15,573 bases of DNA from GWB1-37-8 sp964646925 (GCA_964646925.1 CAZYIC010000026.1:1-15573); one strand, 5' to 3'. Shown: positions 1 through 6,369, numbered from the stretch's first letter. Numbers and translations: made by a program. Notes: generated by a model from the letters alone, not told the origin.

Positions 1-324
1 TGCAATATTTTCTTGAGAAAGGAGGTATGTCGCAAAAGTCCTTGACTTATACAGGAGCTTGACATTATTGGTGTCGAGGAAGCAAAAAATAACAACAAAG
101 TTTTAGTATTTATTGAAGTAAAAACCAGAACGTCAAATCAGTTCGGCAGTCCTTTGGAAGCAATAACTTATTGGAAATTAAAATCATTAATCAAAACAGC
201 TCAATATTATAAATTAACGCACCGTAACCTTCCGGAAAGTCTTAGAATCGATGCGGTATCGGTAATATTGAATGGAAATGAAGTTCAAAGCATTGAACTT
301 ATCAAAAACATCAGCGGGTTTTGA
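1..324 (+). pseudogene. YraN/UPF0102-family nuclease-like protein, 3' part, apparent frameshift
   Basis: The frame ending at the TGA of 322-324 is open from base 46 and reads ELDIIG, then LVFIEVKTR, FGSPLEA, a QYY segment and RIDAVSV. These are the core motifs of the UPF0102/YraN family, small proteins with a restriction-endonuclease-like fold and unproven biological role. The N-terminal family segment (YFLEKGG...) is instead in the frame starting at base 3, which stops at 60-62. Joining the two needs a shift of +1 or -2 near bases 53-57, just before the conserved (G)ELD. The gene therefore looks broken, unless the base is a sequencing or assembly error. Its true 5' end lies outside the window. 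The last 14 bases overlap the convergent uvrB stop. Family call fairly confident; nature of the frameshift unknown. Confidence 0.65.
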
Positions 325-2338
325 GGAGTTTGATTTGGTCGCGAAGATAGGCGGCTTTTTCGAAATAGAGATTTTGGGCTGCAGTTTTCATTTCTTTCCT
401 TAATCTTTTAATTAAATCATCTTTTTCATCAGGCAATATAACCTCTTTTTTCGAAAGAGTTAGCAGATAATTTAAGTCTTCATTTTTATTTTTTAAAGTG
501 TCTTCTTCAACAAGTCTTGCTTTTATTTTTTTCTTAATTCCCTTTGGGGTAATATTATTTTTTTTATTATATGCAAGCTGAATATTTCTCCGTCTTTCAA
601 CTTCATCAATTGCAGCTTTCATTGATTTGGTAACATTGTCAGCATACATAATAACTTGAGAATCAATATGCCGAGCTGCTCTTCCCATAGTTTGGATTAG
701 TGAGGTACGGCTTCGTAAAAACCCTTCCTTGTCCGCGTCCAAAATTGCAACCAGAGATACCTCAGGTAAATCCAGCCCTTCACGAAGAAGATTAATCCCA
801 ACCAATACATCATATTCTCCACGTCTTAATCTATCTAGAATATCCTGTCTTTCCAGAGTCTGGATATCTGAATGTAGATATGCTACTTTGATATTTTGTT
901 CTTCGAGATATGATGATAATTCTTCGGCCATTCTTTTGGTTAAGGTGGTAACCAAAATTCTTTGTTTTTTTGCAACTCTTTTGTTGATTTCGTCAATAAG
1001 GTCGAAGATTTGGCCATTTGTTGGTTTGATTATTACTTTTGGGTCAACAAGATTAGTCGGGCGGATAAGCTGTTCGACAATTGCAGATTCCGACCTCTGA
1101 GGTCCCGTGCCTCCGACCTCTGAGGTCGATAGTGACATTTCATATTCATCGGGGGTAGCGCTGACATAAATTATCTTATTGAGTCTTTGCATTAATTCCA
1201 TAAATTTAAGAGGCCGGTTATCTAGAGCTGACGGGAGACGGAATCCATAGTCAATTAACGTGTTTTTTCTTGACTGATCACCATTGTACATGCCTCTTAG
1301 TTGTGGCAGTGTTATATGGGACTCGTCAATAATAGTCAGAAAATCTTTTGCTGCGTGACTGAAATAATCAAGTAAGGTATAAGGCGGCTGGCCCGGTGAT
1401 CTTCCATCAAAGTACCTTGAATAATTCTCAATTCCATTTACGTATCCTACTTCTTTAATCATTTCCAAATCAAAATTCGTCCTCTGCTCAAGTCTGTGCG
1501 CTTCCAAAGTTTTGCCTTGATTTTTTAATTTTGCAACTTGTTTTTCCATATCCGCCCGGATTATAGGAAAAACATTACTGTAGGTTTGCGGATCAGTCAT
1601 GTAGTGTTTTGCCGGATATATTACCGTGTTCTTCAAAATGGAAATAGTATCCCCGGTTAAGGGACTGAATTCAGAAAGGTTAATAAGCTTGTTGTCTCTA
1701 AGTTCAATTCTTATGCCCGTATCTTTGTAAGCCGGAAAAAGATCGATTGTTTCGCCTCTAACCCTGAAGCTTCCTCTTTCAAAAGCGTATTCGTTGCGTT
1801 CGTATTGAAGATCCGTCAGGCGGATCATGATCGATTTCTGGTCAATTTTCATTCCGGGTTTAAGCTCCAGGACAAATTTTCCGTATTCAACAGGGGAGCC
1901 CAAATTGTAAATACAGGAAACCGATGCAACTACAATTACATCTTTACGGGTTAAAAGATTAGCAGTTGCGGAAAGTCTTAGTTTATCAATTTCTTCATTG
2001 ATCTCAGCCTCCTTTTCTATATAAGTATCGGATTGGGGAATATATGCTTCAGGCTGATAATAATCATAGTATGACACGAAGTAGGAGACAGCATTTTCCG
2101 GAAAAAAATCCCTGAATTCCTGATAAAGCTGCGCTGCCAGAGTTTTATTGTGAGAAATTACCAAAGTTGGTCTTTGGATTTTTTGAATAACATTAGCCAT
2201 TGTGAAAGTCTTACCGCTTCCGGTAACACCAAGAAGAACTTGATTTTTAACATTATTATTAATGTTGTTAACCAGTTTTTCTATTGCCTGAGGCTGATCG
2301 CCTGTCGGTTTAAAATCGGATATTAATTTAAGCCTCAT
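311..2338 (-). CDS. uvrB: UvrABC excinuclease subunit B
   Basis: UvrB is the damage-verifying helicase-like subunit of nucleotide excision repair; it is loaded by UvrA and recruits UvrC. The 675-aa protein is full length (E. coli has 673). Walker A GVTGSGKT is at residues 37-44, the beta-hairpin rich in tyrosines (YYDYYQPEAYIP) at about 90-101, the DESH box at 338-341, helicase motif VI GRAARH at 552-557, and a C-terminal UVR domain (KAAYLRDQIKLL) that contacts UvrC. The start is ATG at 2338, 19 bases after an extended -10 box. Odd: residues 405-416 (TSEVGGTGPQRS) are an extra 12 residues just after the conserved SATP..YE stretch, encoded by a palindromic DNA element also found in rsmI. Deleting them restores a normal family length. 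The gene diverges from lexA, consistent with SOS control. Confidence 0.98.
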   Translation of the reverse strand: MRLKLISDFKPTGDQPQAIEKLVNNINNNVKNQVLLGVTGSGKTFTMANVIQKIQRPTLVISHNKTLAAQLYQEFRDFFPENAVSYFVSYYDYYQPEAYIPQSDTYIEKEAEINEEIDKLRLSATANLLTRKDVIVVASVSCIYNLGSPVEYGKFVLELKPGMKIDQKSIMIRLTDLQYERNEYAFERGSFRVRGETIDLFPAYKDTGIRIELRDNKLINLSEFSPLTGDTISILKNTVIYPAKHYMTDPQTYSNVFPIIRADMEKQVAKLKNQGKTLEAHRLEQRTNFDLEMIKEVGYVNGIENYSRYFDGRSPGQPPYTLLDYFSHAAKDFLTIIDESHITLPQLRGMYNGDQSRKNTLIDYGFRLPSALDNRPLKFMELMQRLNKIIYVSATPDEYEMSLSTSEVGGTGPQRSESAIVEQLIRPTNLVDPKVIIKPTNGQIFDLIDEINKRVAKKQRILVTTLTKRMAEELSSYLEEQNIKVAYLHSDIQTLERQDILDRLRRGEYDVLVGINLLREGLDLPEVSLVAILDADKEGFLRSRTSLIQTMGRAARHIDSQVIMYADNVTKSMKAAIDEVERRRNIQLAYNKKNNITPKGIKKKIKARLVEEDTLKNKNEDLNYLLTLSKKEVILPDEKDDLIKRLRKEMKTAAQNLYFEKAAYLRDQIKLLKTR
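1092..1127 (-). repeat. 36-bp in-frame palindromic element, copy in uvrB
   Basis: On the coding strand, two identical 13-mers GACCTCAGAGGTC flank a 10-base spacer (GGAGGCACGG). Each 13-mer is itself a dyad around a central A, and the two together fold into a 13-bp hairpin with one central A-A mismatch and a 10-base loop. The element is exactly 12 codons and is read as TSEVGGTGPQRS (UvrB residues 405-416). The second copy, with the same architecture, frame phase and orientation, is at 4015-4050. It is not part of the conserved UvrB sequence, so I infer insertion. Confidence 0.85.
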
Positions 2339-2357
2339 ATGAGATTGATAGTGATCT

Positions 2358-2366
2358 ATTTTACCA
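2358..2366 (-). promoter_or_regulatory. uvrB extended -10 promoter (TGGTAAAAT)
   Basis: The minus strand reads TGG-TAAAAT, an extended -10 box (TGnTAtAAT type), 19 bases before the uvrB ATG. No convincing -35 hexamer is seen. The adjacent dyad at 2365-2378 overlaps its upstream edge. Confidence 0.5.
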
Positions 2367-2378
2367 TACGTTTGTATG
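2365..2378. promoter_or_regulatory. Dyad overlapping the uvrB promoter, candidate LexA operator
   Basis: CATAC-GTTT-GTATG is a perfect 5-bp dyad with a 4-base spacer, overlapping the upstream edge of the uvrB extended -10 box. LexA operators of Gram-positive bacteria have the same geometry (GAAC-N4-GTTC), but the half-site sequence differs. The operator role is inferred from position and from the neighbouring lexA gene. Confidence 0.3.
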
Positions 2379-2473
2379 AATTTGACATCTTGATCCTCCT
2401 AGTCTTAGCATTTACCTTACCTATTATTCATAGCGCGGCTCATGCTGCGGCTTTAGGAGGATCTGCGAAGTGA
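2372..2473 (+). other. Signal-peptide-like micro-ORF or gene remnant
   Basis: A 33-codon frame from TTG 2372 to TGA 2471-2473 encodes a hydrophobic stretch (ILILLVLAFTLPII) followed by HSAAHAAALGG, which resembles a Sec signal peptide with an AHA-type cleavage site. There is no visible ribosome binding site and no mature domain follows. It could be the leftover 5' end of a lost secreted-protein gene, or chance. It overlaps the uvrB promoter region. Confidence 0.2.
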
Positions 2474-2487
2474 TGTATTTTGACCTC

Positions 2488-2517
2488 TTGACAAAATACT
2501 GGAATATTTCGTATAAA
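2488..2517 (+). promoter_or_regulatory. lexA promoter (TTGACA, 18 bp, TATAAA)
   Basis: A perfect -35 hexamer TTGACA (2488-2493) is followed after 18 bases by TATAAA (2512-2517). It points at lexA and implies a leader of roughly 75 bases that contains the palindromic repeat 2537-2584. It is the only promoter in the window with a consensus -35 box. Confidence 0.6.
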
Positions 2518-2519
2518 AT

Positions 2520-2535
2520 AAACATACACATGTTT
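2520..2535. promoter_or_regulatory. Dyad at the lexA transcription start, candidate autoregulatory LexA operator
   Basis: AAACAT-ACAC-ATGTTT is a perfect 6-bp dyad with a 4-base spacer. It begins three bases after the -10 box, so it should cover the transcription start, as expected for a repressor of its own gene. Spacing matches Gram-positive SOS boxes; the half-site (AACAT rather than GAAC) differs. Confidence 0.4.
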
Positions 2536-2536
2536 T

Positions 2537-2584
2537 ATTCTGAGACGAAGTCGAAGAATCTAGATCCTTCGTTTCACTCAGGAT
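2537..2584. repeat. REP-type imperfect palindrome in the lexA leader
   Basis: ATTCTGAG (2537-2544) pairs with CTCAGGAT (2577-2584), including one G-T pair. Inside, CGAAGAATC (2552-2560) pairs with GATCCTTCG (2563-2571) apart from one mismatch, around a TA centre. The wording (TTCTGAG..GAAGAATC..GATCCTTCG..CTCAGGATGAC) resembles dispersed intergenic palindromes I know from many unrelated prokaryotes. Only one copy is present here. It ends 14 bases before the lexA ATG and would form a hairpin in the leader. Confidence 0.65.
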
Positions 2585-2598
2585 GACATCTTTAATTT

Positions 2599-3219
2599 AT
2601 GCCGGGAGTAATTTACAAAAAGGAAAGAGCAATTTTAGAATTTCTTGCGCAATTCCAGAGACAATTCGGGTATTCTCCAACGCTTTCCGAAATTGCGCAA
2701 GCTACGGGACACAAGAGCAATTCTACAGTACATGGACTAATCAAAACTTTAGTTGATAAGAACTACATTCAGAAAGTCGACGGAAACACCAGGGTGCTTA
2801 AAATTCTGGATCCGACAATTTCACTTTTGGGAGGCAGTCCGTCTATTGAACTGCCTTTAATGGGGTATATTGCTGCGGGAATGCCCCTAGAACCACATAG
2901 CGATCCTAACGCCACCTTTCACGTATCTTCTTCGATGATTTCCGGCAAAAGAACAGCTTACGTTTTAGAGGTAAAGGGAAATTCTATGATTGAGGACGGA
3001 ATTTTTGACGGAGATTACGTAGTAATAGAAAGAACAAATGTAGCAATCAATGGAGACATAGTTGTTGCTCTTGTCGATAATAATTTAGCAACTTTAAAAA
3101 GATTTTATAATGAAAACGGAAAAATAATATTGAAACCTGCTAATGCGGAAATGGCACCAATTTATCCAAACTCTCTTACAATACAAGGCAAAGCTGTTGG
3201 AATTGTCAGGAAATTCTGA
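2599..3219 (+). CDS. lexA: LexA-family SOS repressor with S24 autopeptidase domain
   Basis: LexA represses DNA-damage genes and cleaves itself when RecA filaments form. The 206-aa protein has the normal family length. Residues 1-70 form the winged helix-turn-helix domain (SPTLSEIAQATG, then SNSTVHGLIKTL). The C-terminal domain carries the Ala93-Gly94 scissile bond (YIAAGMP), the nucleophile Ser129 in GNSMIEDGI and the general base Lys167 in LATLKRF, so self-cleavage chemistry appears intact. The ATG at 2599 gives the expected N-terminus; no Shine-Dalgarno is seen. It diverges from uvrB and heads a tandem with the DedA-like gene (gap 12 bases) and rsmI. A dyad at its predicted transcription start suggests autoregulation. 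Confidence 0.95.
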   Translation: MPGVIYKKERAILEFLAQFQRQFGYSPTLSEIAQATGHKSNSTVHGLIKTLVDKNYIQKVDGNTRVLKILDPTISLLGGSPSIELPLMGYIAAGMPLEPHSDPNATFHVSSSMISGKRTAYVLEVKGNSMIEDGIFDGDYVVIERTNVAINGDIVVALVDNNLATLKRFYNENGKIILKPANAEMAPIYPNSLTIQGKAVGIVRKF

Positions 3220-3231
3220 TATGATTAATTG

Positions 3232-3867
3232 ATGAGGATAACAAACAGCCTATCTCCGTTTCTTCGGACTCTTCTTCTTCCAAGCCGAATGATGCGCAAA
3301 ATGTACGACTGGACAATTCACTGGTCTAAAACAAAATATGCAAAACCCTCCCTATTTGTTCTTGCTTTTGCAGAAAGTTCCTTCTTTCCTATCCCCCCTG
3401 ACGTTCTTCTTATCGCAATGACTGTGGCGCATAGATATAAGTGGTGGCTATTTGCCTCTTTAGCTACTGTAGGATCTGTTTTAGGAGGATTATTGGGTTA
3501 CTACATAGGTCTTGGGCTTTATGAAAGTGTTGGAAAGCCGATTATTAATTTTTACCATCTTGGCAAATTCTTTGAAGTTGTTCAAGGCAAATATGATCGA
3601 AATACCTTCTTAGCGGTTTTTACCGCCGCATTTACGCCGATACCATACAAAATGTTTACCATAGCGGGAGGAATTTTCAATGTTTCTATAAGCGAGTTTG
3701 TTATCGGTTCTTTTTTGGGAAGAGCAGGGAGATTTTTTGCAGTTGCTGTAATACTCAGAATATTTGGAAACAAAGTTTCTAATTTGATAGAGAAATACTT
3801 CGACATATTTTCTCTTACATTTATGGCTCTTCTTATAGGCGGATTTATTATCGTAAAAATTCTCTAA
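3232..3867 (+). CDS. DedA/YqaA-family (VTT domain) membrane protein
   Basis: This is an integral membrane protein of the DedA/YqaA (SNARE-associated, VTT) superfamily, whose members are linked to lipid translocation and envelope homeostasis. Family signatures are FAESSFFPIPPDVLL just before the first long hydrophobic segment, a glycine-rich GSVLGGLLGYYIG helix, and the FTPIPYKMFTIAGG re-entrant motif, followed by two further hydrophobic segments. The start is uncertain: ATG 3232 (TTG at 3229 is also open) adds about 20 residues before MMRKMYDW, which is where homologues normally begin, so ATG 3289 is a serious alternative. It lies 12 bases after lexA and 4 bases before rsmI, so it is probably co-transcribed. 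The exact substrate is unknown. Confidence 0.85.
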   Translation: MRITNSLSPFLRTLLLPSRMMRKMYDWTIHWSKTKYAKPSLFVLAFAESSFFPIPPDVLLIAMTVAHRYKWWLFASLATVGSVLGGLLGYYIGLGLYESVGKPIINFYHLGKFFEVVQGKYDRNTFLAVFTAAFTPIPYKMFTIAGGIFNVSISEFVIGSFLGRAGRFFAVAVILRIFGNKVSNLIEKYFDIFSLTFMALLIGGFIIVKIL

Positions 3868-3871
3868 TTTT

Positions 3872-4579
3872 ATGGGAATTCTTTATGTGGTGGCTACTCC
3901 GATTGGAAATTTACAAGATATTACTTTACGGGCAGTTGATATTTTAAAAAAAGTTGATGCAATTGCCTGTGAGGATACGCGAAAAACAAGTATTCTTCTG
4001 GGCAAAATTATACCGACCTCAGAGGTTACAGGCATGCAACCTCAGAGGTCTAGGCTCGTTTCTTACTACGAGCAAAACGAAGCGAAAAGGATCCCGGAGA
4101 TAATTAGCGCATTGAAAAACGGATTAAATATTGCTTTGGTATCTGATGCGGGAACGCCATTGATTTCGGATCCGGGATTCAAGCTGGTTAGGGAGTGTAT
4201 TAAAGAAGGAATCAAAGTAGAGTCAATCCCTGGACCATCCTCGGTTGTTACCGCTCTTATTGTTTCAGGCTTGCCTACAGATAAATTTTTATTCGCCGGT
4301 TATCCTCCAAAAAAACCGGGTCACAGAAAAACATTCTTTCAAAACATTGCTTTGACGATTCGAATCATCAAGACAACGATTATTATATTTGAAGCTCCGC
4401 ATAAGCTCCTTCGAACACTAGAAGAATTGAAAGAAGTTTTTGGGAATATGGATATTGTTATTTGCCGCGAATTAACAAAGATACATGAAGAAATAAGAAG
4501 GGAAAAAATTTCGGAATCTATCGTACACTTTCAAAAAATATTGCCGAGGGGAGAGGTTGTGTTGTTATTTCACGTTTAA
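3872..4579 (+). CDS. rsmI: 16S rRNA (cytidine-1402-2'-O)-methyltransferase
   Basis: RsmI methylates the ribose of C1402 in the 16S rRNA decoding centre using S-adenosylmethionine. It is a tetrapyrrole-methylase-fold (SPOUT-unrelated) enzyme. Visible motifs are the N-terminal VVATPIGNLQDITLRA, the CEDTRKTSILL segment, LVSYYEQNE, the glycine-rich ALVSDAGTPLISDPG, PGPSSVVTAL and the C-terminal ICRELTKIHEE followed by RGEVVLL. At 235 aa it is near complete, with a short C-terminus. Odd: residues 49-60 (TSEVTGMQPQRS) are an extra 12 residues between EDTRKTSILLGKIIP and RLVSYYEQNE, encoded by the same palindromic element as in uvrB. A second small length excess (LTIRII, about 162-166) coincides with a palindrome at 4352-4371. 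Its stop overlaps the convergent gpmA stop by 4 bases. Confidence 0.95.
   Translation: MGILYVVATPIGNLQDITLRAVDILKKVDAIACEDTRKTSILLGKIIPTSEVTGMQPQRSRLVSYYEQNEAKRIPEIISALKNGLNIALVSDAGTPLISDPGFKLVRECIKEGIKVESIPGPSSVVTALIVSGLPTDKFLFAGYPPKKPGHRKTFFQNIALTIRIIKTTIIIFEAPHKLLRTLEELKEVFGNMDIVICRELTKIHEEIRREKISESIVHFQKILPRGEVVLLFHV
4015..4050 (+). repeat. 36-bp in-frame palindromic element, copy in rsmI
   Basis: GACCTCAGAGGTT (4015-4027), a 10-base spacer ACAGGCATGC, then AACCTCAGAGGTC (4038-4050). Arm length, spacer length, reading phase (begins on the third base of a codon) and orientation match the uvrB copy. Relative to that copy, the innermost stem pair changed from C-G to T-A on both sides, a compensatory change that keeps the 13-bp hairpin. 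It is read as TSEVTGMQPQRS. The spacers match at 6 of 10 positions, so the copies have diverged. Confidence 0.85.
4352..4371. repeat. Near-perfect palindrome in rsmI with core GATTCGAATC
   Basis: TTGACGATTC/GAATCATCAA is a 20-base palindrome with one mismatched pair. The core GATTCGAATC also forms the centre of the perfect 28-base palindrome in cysS at 12321-12348. In RsmI it encodes TIRII, where the protein is about four to five residues longer than typical homologues. Confidence 0.45.
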
Positions 4580-5145
4580 ATATCGTAGGTTAAGACTTCA
4601 CCGGTTGGGATTTCAAGCTTTTCAACATCAGCGTCAGAAATACTCTCAATGAACTTGGATAAAGCCCGCAAACTATTGCCGTGGGCAACAATCAAAACAT
4701 TTTCCCCCTCCCTTAGCTTTGGCAAAATCTCTGTTTGATAATAAGGAATTACTCTTGCGTAAACATCTTTCAAGCTTTCTCCGTTTTCAATCGGTATGTC
4801 CCAACCTCTTCTTATTTTTTGAAACTGCTTTTCTCCTACTTCTTTTTGAATTTCCCACTTATTTTTTCCGGTGTAAATTCCATAATTTCTTTCGTTTAAA
4901 GCCGCATTTTCAATCGTTTGAAGATCAACAAGACCTAATACGTTTTTTATTTCACCAAGTGTTTGTTTTGCCCTTAATAAGGGAGAAGTATATGCTAAAT
5001 CAATAGACATACCTTTTAATTTTTCTCCGGCAAGCCTTGCTTCTTCTTTTCCTTTTTCAGATAATCCAATATCTGTCCAGCCAGTCCACAAGCCTTTCTC
5101 ATTCCATAAAGATTCCCCATGTCTGACTAAAATCAATTTACTCAT
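4576..5145 (-). CDS. gpmA: 2,3-bisphosphoglycerate-dependent phosphoglycerate mutase
   Basis: This enzyme interconverts 3- and 2-phosphoglycerate through a phosphohistidine intermediate. The catalytic set is complete: LVRHGE with His9, Arg58 in SPLLRAKQT, Glu85 in LNERNYG, and His155 in VAHGNSLRAL. The C-terminal IPTGEVLTYDI is also typical. At 189 aa it is a compact form: it lacks the loop found between RRGWDIP and NGESL in longer enzymes and the C-terminal tail of the 250-aa E. coli protein. Its ATG overlaps the stop of the enolase-like gene by 4 bases, indicating translational coupling. In contrast to its two upstream neighbours, nothing suggests loss of activity. It is the last gene of the nine-gene minus-strand array, and its stop overlaps the rsmI stop. 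Confidence 0.93.
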   Translation of the reverse strand: MSKLILVRHGESLWNEKGLWTGWTDIGLSEKGKEEARLAGEKLKGMSIDLAYTSPLLRAKQTLGEIKNVLGLVDLQTIENAALNERNYGIYTGKNKWEIQKEVGEKQFQKIRRGWDIPIENGESLKDVYARVIPYYQTEILPKLREGENVLIVAHGNSLRALSKFIESISDADVEKLEIPTGEVLTYDI

Positions 5146-6365
5146 AGAATCTTTAATTGGTTTTCTATCTGCAAGAGTCTATTATATTTTGCAATATTTT
5201 CCCCTCTTGCTAAATTTCCGATTTTTATATAATCCGCATCAACCGCGACCGCAAAATCCGATATAAAATCATCATTCGTTTCATTACTGCGGTGAGAAAC
5301 GATTATTTTAAGTCCGGTGCTTTTGGCAGCCTCGGCAATCGCCAAGGATTCAATTACCGTTCCTATCTGACTTGGTTTTATAACAATGCCGTTCACGGTT
5401 TTTTTATCAAGAGCCATTTGCAGTCTGTAAGGATTTGTTGCTATTAAATCTCCGCCGGCAATTATAGAAGTTTTAGATAGCTTTTCAAAAAGAAGATTCC
5501 ATCCCTCCCAATCATTCTGATCAAGAGGATCCTCCAAATATAAAAGATGAATACTGTTGTTTAATTCTTCATAATAGCTGACAAGATCTTTTGAAGATAG
5601 GGCGGTTGGATTGTCTTTGATGCGGTATTTTCCGTCTTTGAAAAAAGTCGTGGCCTTACTGTTGAGTCCGAAAAAAACATCGAAGCCCAGTCTAAAATGT
5701 GCGCTTTCAACAGCCTGCTGTATGAGGGAAAAAGCCTCTCTGTTGGTCGTTAAACCCGAATTTTTTGACTCAAGAATCTTAGTTAAATATTTATTGATAT
5801 TTTCACCGATTTGAATAGATTCCGTATATGGCTTAGATGAAGCGGGAACAATCAAGAATTCATGGAAATCCGCAATAGCATTATCTTTTCTTTCACCGTC
5901 TATAAGATTGAGAATCGGCACGGGTATTTTGATAAAAGCATGATCTTTTTTTATGAACTGTCTTAGGTAGAGAAAAAGCGGAAGAGCAGAGCTTTCCGCT
6001 CCCGCTTTCGCAATAGCCATGGAAACGGCCAAAATAGCATTTGCGCCGAGACGTGACTTGTTCTGCGTGCCGTCAAGATCTATCATAATTCTGTCTAATT
6101 CGCCCTGATGCTCCGCGTCTTTTCCAATCAGCGCCGGGGCGATAGAACTTTTTATATTGTTAACAGCTTTTAGCGCTCCTTTGCCTTCAAAGCGTTTTTC
6201 ATCATGATCCTTTAGATCCAAAGCCTCGTAGTCTCCTGTTAGATATCCCTCGGGACATGAAGCGGTGCCAACTTTCCCGTTATTCAAAAAAACAGTTGCT
6301 TCAACAGTCGGAAATCCTCTGGAATTAAGAATTTCGGAAGCGCTAATTTCTTTTATTTTAGTCAT
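5142..6365 (-). CDS. eno: Enolase homologue with most catalytic residues replaced
   Basis: The 407-aa protein aligns with enolase (2-phosphoglycerate to PEP) over its whole length: ASEILNSRGFPTVEA at the N-terminus, IMIDLDGTQNKSRLGANAILAVSMA, LEDPLDQNDWEGW, VIKPSQIGT, VSHRSNET and IAKYNRLLQIE. Compared with E. coli enolase, Lys342 (K330), Glu290 (E278), Glu168 (E169), the SHRS loop (357-360) and Lys393 (K381) are kept. Ser42 of the GAST loop is Leu42 (PEGYLTG), His159 is replaced (DGERKDN), the GDEGG loop with Glu209 is missing (about 12 residues shorter near 204), and metal ligands Asp246 and Asp317 are Asn235 and Gly305 (AGGDL). Two of three metal ligands and the catalytic Glu are gone, so normal enolase activity is doubtful. 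No frameshift or stop is present. It is 4 bases after the PEP-synthase-like gene. Confidence 0.88.
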   Translation of the reverse strand: MTKIKEISASEILNSRGFPTVEATVFLNNGKVGTASCPEGYLTGDYEALDLKDHDEKRFEGKGALKAVNNIKSSIAPALIGKDAEHQGELDRIMIDLDGTQNKSRLGANAILAVSMAIAKAGAESSALPLFLYLRQFIKKDHAFIKIPVPILNLIDGERKDNAIADFHEFLIVPASSKPYTESIQIGENINKYLTKILESKNSGLTTNREAFSLIQQAVESAHFRLGFDVFFGLNSKATTFFKDGKYRIKDNPTALSSKDLVSYYEELNNSIHLLYLEDPLDQNDWEGWNLLFEKLSKTSIIAGGDLIATNPYRLQMALDKKTVNGIVIKPSQIGTVIESLAIAEAAKSTGLKIIVSHRSNETNDDFISDFAVAVDADYIKIGNLARGENIAKYNRLLQIENQLKIL

Positions 6366-6369
6366 ATTT

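Noticed and set aside
1..324. UGA read as glycine (Gracilibacteria/Absconditabacteria code) to rescue the in-frame TGA at 43-45
   Set aside because: uvrB, lexA and the glycosyltransferase all end properly at TGA and no intact gene contains internal TGA. The sequence upstream of that TGA also fits the YraN family worse than the other frame does.
729..1100. Open frame on the plus strand opposite uvrB
   Set aside because: Its product is serine/arginine-rich with no recognisable family and it lies fully antisense to a conserved gene. Other antisense frames inside gpmA, eno, the phosphohexomutase, holA and cysS were dropped for the same reason.
1092..1127. CRISPR-like repeat-spacer unit
   Set aside because: Only two 13-base repeats with a 10-base spacer, inside a coding gene and self-palindromic; no array and no cas genes.
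1809..1836. Small inverted repeat GATCCG/CGGATC in uvrB
   Set aside because: A 6-bp stem in a conserved UvrB segment (RLTDLQYER) with no length change; compatible with chance.
5700..5780. Frameshift or sequencing error explaining the missing GDEGG loop of the enolase homologue
   Set aside because: Alignment resumes in the same frame on both sides of the gap, and other catalytic substitutions lie far from it.
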